From Mitsuaria chitosanitabida ATCC BAA-476 = NBRC 102408 (GTDB lineage Bacteria; Pseudomonadota; Gammaproteobacteria; Burkholderiales; Burkholderiaceae_C), in assembly GCF_001598255.1 (NCBI RefSeq), contig NZ_BCYP01000026.1, positions 1 through 64,000 on the forward strand: a stretch of 64,000 nt of DNA. The letters run 5' to 3'. This document shows positions 36,219-43,648 of the stretch, one piece after another; positions within the stretch are counted from its first letter, which is position 1; each line of letters begins with the position of its first letter. Both the position numbers and the translations under genes were made by a program. Under the pieces are notes generated by a model. That model saw only the letters and a list, made by a program, of their open reading frames with translations, was not told the origin of the DNA and searched no databases.

Positions 36219-37253
36219 GTGCAAGCAGAACAGGGTGTGGCCGCGGGCCGGAACGAGACGACCGGACGCGCGCAGGACAGGGGCTACCCATGGCTGGTGG
36301 CCGACATCGGCGGCAGCAATGCCCGCTTCGCCTGGGTCGACGGCCCGGGCCAGCCGGTGCAGCACGTGCGCAAGCTGCCGGTGGCGCAGTACGAGTCCCT
36401 CAGCGCGGCCGCGCAGGCCTATCTGAAGGAACTGGCCGGGCTGGGGCTGGCGGCGCGTCCGCGCCGGGCCTCGCTGGCGCTGGCCACGGCCATCGACGGC
36501 GATCGCGTCGAGCTGACCAACAGCCACTGGACCTTCTCCCGTAGCCAGCTGCAGGCCGACCTGGGCCTGGACGAGCTGCGCCTGCTCAACGACTTCGAGG
36601 CGCTGGCGCTGTCGCTGCCGGGTCTGCGGCCCGACCAGGTCGCCGCCGTGCCGGGACCGGCGCGCAGCGCGCCGAGCGGCACGCTGGCGGTGATCGGCCC
36701 GGGCACCGGCCTGGGCGTGGGCGGCGTGGTCGAGACCTCCGGCGGCTGGGTCGCGTTGCCGGGCGAGGGCGGGCACATGACGCTGGCCCCGGCCAACGAC
36801 TACGAGAGCGAACTGCTGTCCGTCGCGCGCCGCGAGTTCCCCCATGTCTCCGCCGAGCGCTTCCTGTCCGGCATCGGTCTGCCGACGCTGCATGCGGCCG
36901 TCGCGACGGTGGCGGGCCAGCCCGACGCGCCGCGCCTGACGGCCGAGCAGATCGTCGAGCGCGCCCTGGGCGGCGACGCGCTCTGCGGCAAGACCATGGA
37001 CCAGTTCTGCGCCTTCCTGGGCGGCTTCGCCGGCAGCGTCGCGCTGACGCTGGGCGCGCGGGGCGGCGTCTACATCGGCGGCGGCATCGTGCCGCGCCTG
37101 GGCGCGCGCTTCTTCGCGTCCGAGTTCCGGGCCCGCTTCGAGGCCAAGGGACGTTTCGCCAGCTATCTGGCCGGCGTCCCGTGCGTGCTGATCACCGACA
37201 CGCTGACCGCCTTGGACGGCGCGGCCTTCGCGCTGGAGCAGTCGGTGCGTTGA
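36219..37253 (+). CDS. glk: glucokinase (second copy, stand-alone)
   Basis: A 344-aa cytosolic glucokinase of the E. coli Glk family, without a regulatory domain. Visible are VADIGGSNARFAWVD, the catalytic-base Asp in LRLLNDFEALALSL, GPGTGLGVGGVVE, LPGEGGHMTLAP and GGVYIGGGIVPRLG. The N-terminal about 24 residues are an extension. The GTG start has AGGAC upstream and is the only usable initiation codon ahead of the fold. It is divergent from the fused glucokinase, and HexR-like sites sit on both sides of it. Confidence 0.93.
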   Translation: MQAEQGVAAGRNETTGRAQDRGYPWLVADIGGSNARFAWVDGPGQPVQHVRKLPVAQYESLSAAAQAYLKELAGLGLAARPRRASLALATAIDGDRVELTNSHWTFSRSQLQADLGLDELRLLNDFEALALSLPGLRPDQVAAVPGPARSAPSGTLAVIGPGTGLGVGGVVETSGGWVALPGEGGHMTLAPANDYESELLSVARREFPHVSAERFLSGIGLPTLHAAVATVAGQPDAPRLTAEQIVERALGGDALCGKTMDQFCAFLGGFAGSVALTLGARGGVYIGGGIVPRLGARFFASEFRARFEAKGRFASYLAGVPCVLITDTLTALDGAAFALEQSVR

Positions 37254-37255
37254 CC

Positions 37256-37270
37256 TGTAGTCGAGCTACA
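37256..37270. promoter_or_regulatory. HexR-like operator, one mismatch
   Basis: TGTAGTCGAGCTACA starts 3 nt after the second glucokinase stop and matches TGTARTNNNAYTACA except at one base. It lies upstream of the glk terminator, 234 bp before the TonB-dependent receptor. A further half site TGTAGT is at 37417-37422. Confidence 0.55.
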
Positions 37271-37281
37271 TTCCTCTGCTG

Positions 37282-37316
37282 AAAACGGCGGCCCTCGAGG
37301 CCGCCGTTTTGCTTTT
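37282..37316 (+). terminator. rho-independent terminator after the second glucokinase
   Basis: A perfect 12-bp stem (37282-37293 with 37299-37310) with loop CTCGA is flanked by an A run on one side and TTTTGCTTTT on the other. It ends the glucokinase transcript, so the receptor gene must have its own promoter. Confidence 0.9.
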
Positions 37317-37390
37317 CGTGTCGTGAAAATGGCTTGATCTATCGGTTTTTCGGTAGAAACCCTAGGTAACTCGCCGTCTTGATCCGTCGT

Positions 37391-37468
37391 TTTTGTACAA
37401 AACACCGGCTCATTTGTGTAGTTCCGGGTTTGCGAGGGCTTGGTTCGATATCTAGTTTTAGTACAGAA
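37391..37468 (+). promoter_or_regulatory. A/T-rich leader of the TonB-dependent receptor with two similar palindromic boxes
   Basis: The perfect palindrome TTTTGTACAAAA (37391-37402) and a related box TTTTAGTACAGAA (37456-37468) share the pattern TTTTNGTACANAA and lie 65 bp apart. They are in the only strongly A/T-rich stretch before the receptor and may be paired operators or overlap its promoter. The regulator is unknown. Confidence 0.4.
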
Positions 37469-37503
37469 TTCTTTCGCACCCCAAGAGCGACAGGAGACAA
37501 GAA

Positions 37504-40311
37504 ATGAAGACCACGCCCGCTTCCCGTGAGCTGTTCCGTGTCCAGCCGGTGGCCGCCGGCTGCCTGGTGACCCTGGCCCTGATGGCCGGCGGCGCCCACG
37601 CGCAGCAAGCCCAGACCGAACCCGAGCGTCAGGCCGCCGAGAAGGCCGCCACCGACAAGACGCTGGAAACCGTCACCGTCACCGGCATCCGCCGTGGCAT
37701 CGAGGCGGCGATCTCGGTCAAGAAGAATTCCGACTCCATCGTCGAGGCCATCTCGGCCGAGGACATCGGCAAGTTGCCCGACGTCTCGATCGCCGAATCG
37801 ATCGCCCGCCTGCCGGGCCTGTCGGCCCAGCGCGTGGCCGGCCGTGCCCAGGTCATCTCGGTGCGCGGTCTGTCGCCCGACTTCGCCACCACGCTGCTCA
37901 ACGGCCGCGAGCTGGTCTCCACCGGCGACAACCGCAGCGTCGAGTTCGACCAGTACCCGTCCGAGCTGCTCAGCGGCGTGACCATCTACAAGACGCCCGA
38001 CGCGGGCCTGGTCGGCCAGGGCCTGTCCGGCACCATCGACCTGCTGACCGTGCGTCCGCTCAACTTCAGCAACCGCGTGGTGACGCTGAACGCGCGCGGC
38101 CAGCACAACTCGCTGGGCAAGGCCGCCGACTCCAGCGCCAACGGCAACCGCCTGAGCGCCAGCTACATCGACCAATTCGCCGACCGCACCATCGGGGTGT
38201 CGCTGGGCGTCGCGCACCAGGAGACCCCGGTGCAGGAAGACCAGGTCGGCCTGTACGAACCCTGGGCCGTGAACGCCCGGCCGGGCGTGCCCACCGGCAC
38301 CTTCGTCTCCGACGGCATCAAGGCGCTGCGCCGCACCGGCAAGAGCACGCGCGACGCGGTGATGGGCACGGTCGAGTTCCGCCCGACCAAGAACTGGACC
38401 AGCGTCATCGACGGCTTCTGGACCAAGGCCAAGCAGGAAGACACGGCCAACCAGTTCGAGATGAACCTCCAGTACAACGGCAACTCGCCGTGCAGCCCCG
38501 CCTGCAACTGGACCTCGACGACGGTCAACGACAACCAGACCCAGACCGGCGGCACGATCACCAACGTGGTCCCGCTGATCCGCGGCATGTACAACAAGCG
38601 CGAGGACAAGATCGTCGCGACCGGTTGGAACAACAAGCTCAAGTTCGACAACGGCATCTCGGTGATGGCCGACGTCAACTACTCGCGCGCCACGCGCAAC
38701 GAGCTGAACCTGGAGAACAACACCCAGCTGACCGCCTCGCAGAACCTGCTGGACACGGCCAAGCTGGCGTTCGCGAGCGGCGGCTTCTCGCAGATCACGC
38801 CGACGCTGGACTACTCCAACCCGGCCAACCTGTTCCTGCGCGGCACGGTCTACGGCTCGGGCTACGGCAAGGTGCCCAGCGTCAAGGACGAGCTGACCGG
38901 CTTCAAGCTGGTGACCAACATCCCGTCGCCGGCGATGACCTCGGCGCTGTTCTCGGACTTCGACATCGGCCTCAACTACGCCGACCGTTCCAAGAAGAAG
39001 CGCCAGCCCGAAGGCAACATCGACGTGGGCGCGCAGGGCGCGACCACCATCGCCTCGGACCTGCAGTACAGCCCGGTCAACCTGGGCTTCGCCGGCCTGG
39101 GCACGATCCCGGCGTGGAACGTGCCGGCGGCCGTCGCGCGCTACATGGTGTTCAACCCCAGCGACACGGCCAACTACCTGATCTCCAAGGCCTGGGATGT
39201 CGAGGAGAAGACCACCACGGCCTTCTTCAAGGGCAACATCGACACGACGACCTTCGGCATCCCGATGCGCGGCAACGTGGGCCTGCAGGTCGTCAGCGTC
39301 AAGCAGTCGTCCCACTCGAACTACTACGACGGCACCGCCCCGGCGGGCCAGCAGGTCAAGCCGATCGACGACGGCAAGACGGTCACCGACTTCCTGCCCA
39401 GCCTGAACCTGGCCTGGTCGCTGGGCAACGACCAGACCGTGCGCCTGGGCCTGGCCAAGCAGGTCGCGCGTCCGAAGGTGGACCAGCTGCGCTCGGCGCT
39501 GGACTTCGGCGTCGACAACGCCACCGGCAAGCCCGGCGCCAGCGGCGGCAACGCCAAGCTGGACCCGTGGCGCGCCAACGCGCTGGACCTGTCCTACGAG
39601 AAGTACTTCGGCAACAAGGCTTACGTCTCGGCGGCCGGCTACTACAAGGACCTGCGCAGCTACATCTACACGCAGTCCTTCGACAGCTACGACTTCTCGA
39701 AGTTCGTCGCCGGCTACGTCCCGCCCAAGACCTGCGGCGTCGGCGGCGCCTCGCAGTGCCCGCCGGTGCTGACCACCGGCACCTACTCCGCGCCGTACAA
39801 CGGCTCGGGCGGCAAGCTGCAGGGTCTGGAGCTGACGGCCTCGCTGCCGCTGAACCTGATCACGCCGGCGCTGAACGGCTTCGGCATCATCGCCAGCGCC
39901 AGCTTCAACCACAGCAACATCTCGGTGAAGGATCCGGAAAGCGCGAGCAGCGTGGGCTCGGGCAACATCGCGCTGCCGGGTCTGTCCAAGCAGGTCTACA
40001 ACCTGACCGCGTACTACGAGCGCGACGGTTTCGAGGCCCGCATCAGCCAGCGCAAGCGCTCGGACTTCATCGGCGAGATCGGCAACTTCAACGGCGCGCG
40101 CACGCTGCGCTACGTGGTGGGCGAGAGCATCGTCGACGCGCAGATCGGCTACAACTTCACCGAAGGCTCGCTGAAGGGGCTGGGTCTGCTGGCGCAGGTC
40201 AACAACCTGACCAACGAGGCCTATCGCACCTACGCGGTGACCAAGGACCGCCCGCTGGAGTACATCAAGTGGGGCCGCACCTTCCTGATCGGCGCGACCT
40301 ACAAGTTCTGA
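37504..40311 (+). CDS. TonB-dependent receptor, carbohydrate (Xanthomonas/Caulobacter) type
   Basis: A 935-aa outer membrane receptor importing a ligand with TonB energy. A signal peptide ends at GGAHA, and a TonB-box-like ETVTVTGIRRG (about 59-69) follows. The plug domain (KLPDVSIAESIARLPGLSAQR; ISVRGLSPDFATTLLNGR) precedes a 22-strand barrel ending in the outer-membrane signature TYKF. Subfamily resemblance and its location between glucokinase and maltodextrin genes suggest a gluco-oligosaccharide ligand (inference). GACAGGAGACAAG before the ATG is an excellent ribosome-binding site. Confidence 0.93.
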   Translation: MKTTPASRELFRVQPVAAGCLVTLALMAGGAHAQQAQTEPERQAAEKAATDKTLETVTVTGIRRGIEAAISVKKNSDSIVEAISAEDIGKLPDVSIAESIARLPGLSAQRVAGRAQVISVRGLSPDFATTLLNGRELVSTGDNRSVEFDQYPSELLSGVTIYKTPDAGLVGQGLSGTIDLLTVRPLNFSNRVVTLNARGQHNSLGKAADSSANGNRLSASYIDQFADRTIGVSLGVAHQETPVQEDQVGLYEPWAVNARPGVPTGTFVSDGIKALRRTGKSTRDAVMGTVEFRPTKNWTSVIDGFWTKAKQEDTANQFEMNLQYNGNSPCSPACNWTSTTVNDNQTQTGGTITNVVPLIRGMYNKREDKIVATGWNNKLKFDNGISVMADVNYSRATRNELNLENNTQLTASQNLLDTAKLAFASGGFSQITPTLDYSNPANLFLRGTVYGSGYGKVPSVKDELTGFKLVTNIPSPAMTSALFSDFDIGLNYADRSKKKRQPEGNIDVGAQGATTIASDLQYSPVNLGFAGLGTIPAWNVPAAVARYMVFNPSDTANYLISKAWDVEEKTTTAFFKGNIDTTTFGIPMRGNVGLQVVSVKQSSHSNYYDGTAPAGQQVKPIDDGKTVTDFLPSLNLAWSLGNDQTVRLGLAKQVARPKVDQLRSALDFGVDNATGKPGASGGNAKLDPWRANALDLSYEKYFGNKAYVSAAGYYKDLRSYIYTQSFDSYDFSKFVAGYVPPKTCGVGGASQCPPVLTTGTYSAPYNGSGGKLQGLELTASLPLNLITPALNGFGIIASASFNHSNISVKDPESASSVGSGNIALPGLSKQVYNLTAYYERDGFEARISQRKRSDFIGEIGNFNGARTLRYVVGESIVDAQIGYNFTEGSLKGLGLLAQVNNLTNEAYRTYAVTKDRPLEYIKWGRTFLIGATYKF

Positions 40312-40322
40312 TGCGTTGAAGC

Positions 40323-40362
40323 GCTGACGCGCTGACGCGCTGACGCGCTGACGCGCTGACGC
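40323..40362 (+). repeat. five tandem copies of GCTGACGC
   Basis: A perfect 8-bp simple repeat starting 11 nt after the receptor stop codon. It is noncoding, and copy number could vary by slippage. It lies between the stop and the terminator. Confidence 0.9.
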
Positions 40363-40402
40363 GCCGGGCCTTGGCGGCCGAGCGCCGCCGACCTGTCAAC
40401 AC

Positions 40403-40437
40403 AAAGCCCCGTCCGGCGAGAGCCGGCGGGGCTTTGT
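40403..40437. terminator. bidirectional terminator between the receptor and the convergent oxygenase
   Basis: AAAGCCCCG (40403-40411) pairs with CGGGGCTTT (40427-40435), with a nested CCGGC/GCCGG stem inside. A and T runs on both sides allow it to serve both converging genes. Confidence 0.85.
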
Positions 40438-40470
40438 TCATGGGGTCAGGCCTTGAGGCTCCCGCCTCGA

Positions 40471-41385
40471 TCACGCGCTGACGAAGGGCCGCTCCCGCAT
40501 CCACTTCGTCGCGACCCATTTCTCGCCCTGCGTGACCGCGCCGCTGGCGTGCAGCGAGGCGTGGTCCAACTCGCCCTGTCCGTTGGCGTACTCGAAGTAG
40601 ACCGCGTGGCCGCGCTGCGGAGACACCGCCCAGCCGGCCGCCGGGAAGACGGTTTCGCCGCCGGCGGGAACGTCGTTCAGGTAGGTCACCAGCGTGCTGA
40701 CCCGCTGCCCGCTGCGCGCGATCGACGCCTGGTTGGCCGGGTTGGACGGCACCAGGAAGTCGTAGTGCGGCGCGCTGCCCGCGCCCTCGGGGTAGTGGAG
40801 GATCTGCAGCCCCTCGCCGTGCGAAACCGGCAGATTCATGATCTCGGCGATGCGGCGATCCAGGCGCGCGATCAGAGGGGTTTCCGCGGGGCGGAAGAAC
40901 ATGCCGTGGCTGGCGCGCAGGCCGCTCACGACGTCGAGTCCCGTCGTCGGATCGACGAGCGTCGACGGCCGCAGGCGGCCACGCGCGAGCGCGATCAGCG
41001 CCTCGCATTCATCGGCGCTGAACACGCCGTTGAGCACGGCCAGCATCGGGCGCGCCGCGCGCGCGGCCACGCCCACCACGCGGTCGTTCGTCGCGATCGA
41101 GGTCCCGGGCCGCAGGCGCGGCGTCTCGTGGCGATAGGGCGGGGCGCCGATCGGGTCGGCGGACGCCGCGGGCGCGATCGGGTCCGGCAGCGCCACGTGA
41201 TCGACCGGCATCGGCGCCTGGCCGAGCCGCGCGCGCACGAAGGCGTCGACGATGGCTTGGGCGGCCTCGGCGGCGATGGCGCGCTCGCGCAGCGCCTGCC
41301 GGAGTTCGGCGGGCGCGACGCCCTCGTCCAGGTGGCCGCGCACCCAGTCGCCCAGCGCCGGCGGGAAGCGGACGATCGTGCTCAT
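40471..41385 (-). CDS. prolyl 4-hydroxylase-like Fe(II)/2-oxoglutarate oxygenase
   Basis: A 304-aa protein whose C-terminal about 190 residues are a P4H-type double-stranded beta helix. The iron ligands are His207 and Asp209 (PHYDFLV) and His279 (LHASGAV), and the 2-oxoglutarate-binding Lys is Lys289 in GEKWVATKW. The N-terminal about 100 residues form a helical region with a Pro/Ala-rich linker, as in other bacterial members. The target is unknown; bacterial P4H-like enzymes can hydroxylate proline in proteins such as EF-Tu. It lies 13 bp after the lipoprotein gene, so the two may be co-transcribed. Confidence 0.9.
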   Translation of the reverse strand: MSTIVRFPPALGDWVRGHLDEGVAPAELRQALRERAIAAEAAQAIVDAFVRARLGQAPMPVDHVALPDPIAPAASADPIGAPPYRHETPRLRPGTSIATNDRVVGVAARAARPMLAVLNGVFSADECEALIALARGRLRPSTLVDPTTGLDVVSGLRASHGMFFRPAETPLIARLDRRIAEIMNLPVSHGEGLQILHYPEGAGSAPHYDFLVPSNPANQASIARSGQRVSTLVTYLNDVPAGGETVFPAAGWAVSPQRGHAVYFEYANGQGELDHASLHASGAVTQGEKWVATKWMRERPFVSA

Positions 41386-41398
41386 CGCGGGCCGCCGC

Positions 41399-42058
41399 TC
41401 ACAGCAGGTCGACGGCGACCCAGCCGGTCTCCGTCTGCCGGAAGCGCTCCTGCAACTGCGCGCTGCCCGCGCCCTGGATCACGTTCGCGACCACGGGAAA
41501 GACCTTGCGCAGCTCGGCGTCGGCGGTCCACGGCGCGGCCTGGACCTGGTAGGTGTAGCTCACCACCGCGACGCGGTCCTTGCCGGTGCCCGTCAGGTCC
41601 CAGCGCACCACCTTGTCCAGGCTGAGCTTGGCGGCGCAGAAGTCGCCCCGCCGCTCCTTGCCGCCATCCGGGCGCGGCTGCTCGCGCGTGATGAAGAACT
41701 GCCTGCCGCTGTCCGTCAGCGCGTAGCGACGGACCTTCATGTGATGCGGGACCTCCTGGTCGTCCTTGACGTCGACCTCGGCGACGGTGGAGCTCACCAG
41801 CCGCAGCCGCTCCAGCACGGGCAACTGCAGCGCGTTGCGGGCGCCGCTGTCGATCTCGTGCTGGGTCAGGTCGATGGGCCAGTCGGTCTTGGCCAGGCAG
41901 AGGTCGCCGCGCTGGGCGAGGTAGGCCGTCAGGCCGGCGGCGAACTGGTCGGCGGTGGGCTCGCTCGAGCGCGCGCAGCCGACCAGCGCGATCACGGCGA
42001 GCAGGCTCGCGACGAGGCCCGGGGACACGGCGGAGCGAGGCGAAGGAGCGGCGGTCAT
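41399..42058 (-). CDS. putative lipoprotein of unknown function
   Basis: A 219-aa protein with a lipoprotein signal peptide (lipobox LVGC after a hydrophobic stretch, LVASLLAVIALVGC), so it is probably anchored in the inner or outer membrane facing the periplasm. The mature part is a mixed alpha/beta sequence with pairs of basic and acidic residues, ending TETGWVAVDLL. I recognise no family. A second start six codons upstream (42076) is possible; neither has a good Shine-Dalgarno. The gene is followed 13 bp later by the oxygenase. Confidence 0.7.
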   Translation of the reverse strand: MTAAPSPRSAVSPGLVASLLAVIALVGCARSSEPTADQFAAGLTAYLAQRGDLCLAKTDWPIDLTQHEIDSGARNALQLPVLERLRLVSSTVAEVDVKDDQEVPHHMKVRRYALTDSGRQFFITREQPRPDGGKERRGDFCAAKLSLDKVVRWDLTGTGKDRVAVVSYTYQVQAAPWTADAELRKVFPVVANVIQGAGSAQLQERFRQTETGWVAVDLL

Positions 42059-42084
42059 GTGGAGGCGGGAGGACATGCGAGAAA

Positions 42085-42116
42085 CGATTCGGAAAGCGAT
42101 TCGGAAAGCGATTCGG
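42085..42116. repeat. short tandem repeat CGATTCGGAAAG (about 2.7 copies)
   Basis: Two full copies and a partial copy of a 12-bp unit lie upstream of the lipoprotein gene, between it and the cytochrome peroxidase stop. It is short but exact. Confidence 0.8.
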
Positions 42117-42165
42117 GGAGCGGTGCGGGAGGCCGCGTGGGTGGCGGCGCGGGACACGGAGCGCC

Positions 42166-43545
42166 TCACGACGTGCAGGCGCCCGGCTTGGGCGCTTGCG
42201 CCGGCTGGGTGTCCTTGTCGTTGAGCGTGTTGAGGAAGCAGATCAGGTCGGCGATGTCCTGCTCCGACATCGGCGGCTTGCTGTGCGGCGCCCGGCCGTC
42301 CAGCGGCATCTGCGTGTCGATGTTGCCGGTGAAGCCGGCCGGCAGGTCGTCGTACTTGCGGACCTTGCCACCGACGTATTGCGTGGTGATCAGGCCGTAG
42401 GTCGGGAAGTCGGGATCCGGCTTGTCCTTGGCCTTGCCGCCGACCGTCGGGTACCAGATCTCCGGCATCGTGTCGCGCGTGTTGTAGAAGCGGATGGTCT
42501 GCTCCAGCGTGTGGAAGATGCCGTTGTGGAAGAAGCTGCGGCGCGTGGCCACGTTGCGCAGCGTCGGCGACTTGAACATGCCGCAGAAGGTGTTGCCCTT
42601 GACCGGGGCGTGGTCCGTGCGCATCGGACCGCACAGGCCGAGGTCGTTGTAGGCGGGGTCCGCGTTGGCCGGGATGGCGGCGTTGCGCGGCACGCCGATG
42701 GCCTCGTAGGAGAAGTCCGTGAAGATCGCGGTGCTCCCATTGAGGCCGGCGCCCTGGTAGTGGCAGGACGCGCAGTTGCCGCCGTTCGGGTCGGCGAAGA
42801 CCTTCAGGCCGCGCGCCTCGGCCGGCGTCAGCACGCCGCCGATCTTGTTGCCGATGTAGAGGTCGAACTTGCTCGAGTAGGGATGGAAGCTGACGTCTTC
42901 CAGCTGGAAGGCCTGCAGCGCCTTGCCGGCCGCGGCGAAGGCCTGGCCCGCGTCGTCGAGGACCGTCGCGCCGAAGGCCTGCTTGAAGAGGGCGGCGTAG
43001 GGGCTGGCCTTGATCTTGGCGACGACGTCGGCGGGACTGGCGTTGGCCATCTCGTGCGGATCGAGCAGCGGCAGGCCGGCCTGATCGGCGAGCGTCGCGG
43101 CGCGGCCGTCCCAGGCGAAGCCGCCGCCCGGGCCGGGGACGCTGACGCCGTCGGGGTTGTCGAGCAGGTCGGCGTAGGGCGGCGTGGCGTCCTTGTAGCG
43201 CAGCGAGGGCACGGCGCGCGCGCCGGCGTCCTTCAGATCGGGTCCGCCGAGCTGCACCGAGAGATCGTTCGGCGGGCCGTAGGCGTTCTTGGGGTCGTGG
43301 CAGCTGGCGCAGGACATGCGGCCGGAGCCCGACAGCGTCACGTCGAAGAACATCTTCTGGCCGACCTGCGCGGAAAGGCTCAGCGCGGTGACTGGATTCA
43401 GCGCGGTGCCGACGCTGTCGCTGGCGGCGGCGGCAGTTGAGGCCGCGTCGGCCGCCACGGACCTGGCGCCGGGACCGCAGGCCGAGAGCAGCGCGGACAG
43501 ACCGGCACACAGCAGGACGCGGGCGGGGGAGAAGACGTGACGCAT
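42166..43545 (-). CDS. di-haem cytochrome c peroxidase/MauG-family lipoprotein
   Basis: A 459-aa exported protein with lipobox LLSAC at residue 23 and two haem-attachment motifs, CASCH at 79-83 and at 258-262, the hallmark of the bacterial CcpA/MauG family. The family reduces hydrogen peroxide or oxidises protein side chains in the periplasm. Typical segments are MFFDVTLSGSGRMSCASCHDP and SPTLRNVATRRSFFHNG. It is longer than CcpA (about 340 aa). It lies just downstream of a phosphoesterase lipoprotein on the same strand. The substrate is not known. Confidence 0.9.
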   Translation of the reverse strand: MRHVFSPARVLLCAGLSALLSACGPGARSVAADAASTAAAASDSVGTALNPVTALSLSAQVGQKMFFDVTLSGSGRMSCASCHDPKNAYGPPNDLSVQLGGPDLKDAGARAVPSLRYKDATPPYADLLDNPDGVSVPGPGGGFAWDGRAATLADQAGLPLLDPHEMANASPADVVAKIKASPYAALFKQAFGATVLDDAGQAFAAAGKALQAFQLEDVSFHPYSSKFDLYIGNKIGGVLTPAEARGLKVFADPNGGNCASCHYQGAGLNGSTAIFTDFSYEAIGVPRNAAIPANADPAYNDLGLCGPMRTDHAPVKGNTFCGMFKSPTLRNVATRRSFFHNGIFHTLEQTIRFYNTRDTMPEIWYPTVGGKAKDKPDPDFPTYGLITTQYVGGKVRKYDDLPAGFTGNIDTQMPLDGRAPHSKPPMSEQDIADLICFLNTLNDKDTQPAQAPKPGACTS

Positions 43546-43648
43546 GGCAAGCGGGGAGAGAAAGACCAGGGCCGGCGGCACCGTGGCGCCGCCGGCTTCG
43601 CGCGCGTCCTTCAAGGCTGAAGGGACGCGCCGTGATCGCGCGAGGCGA

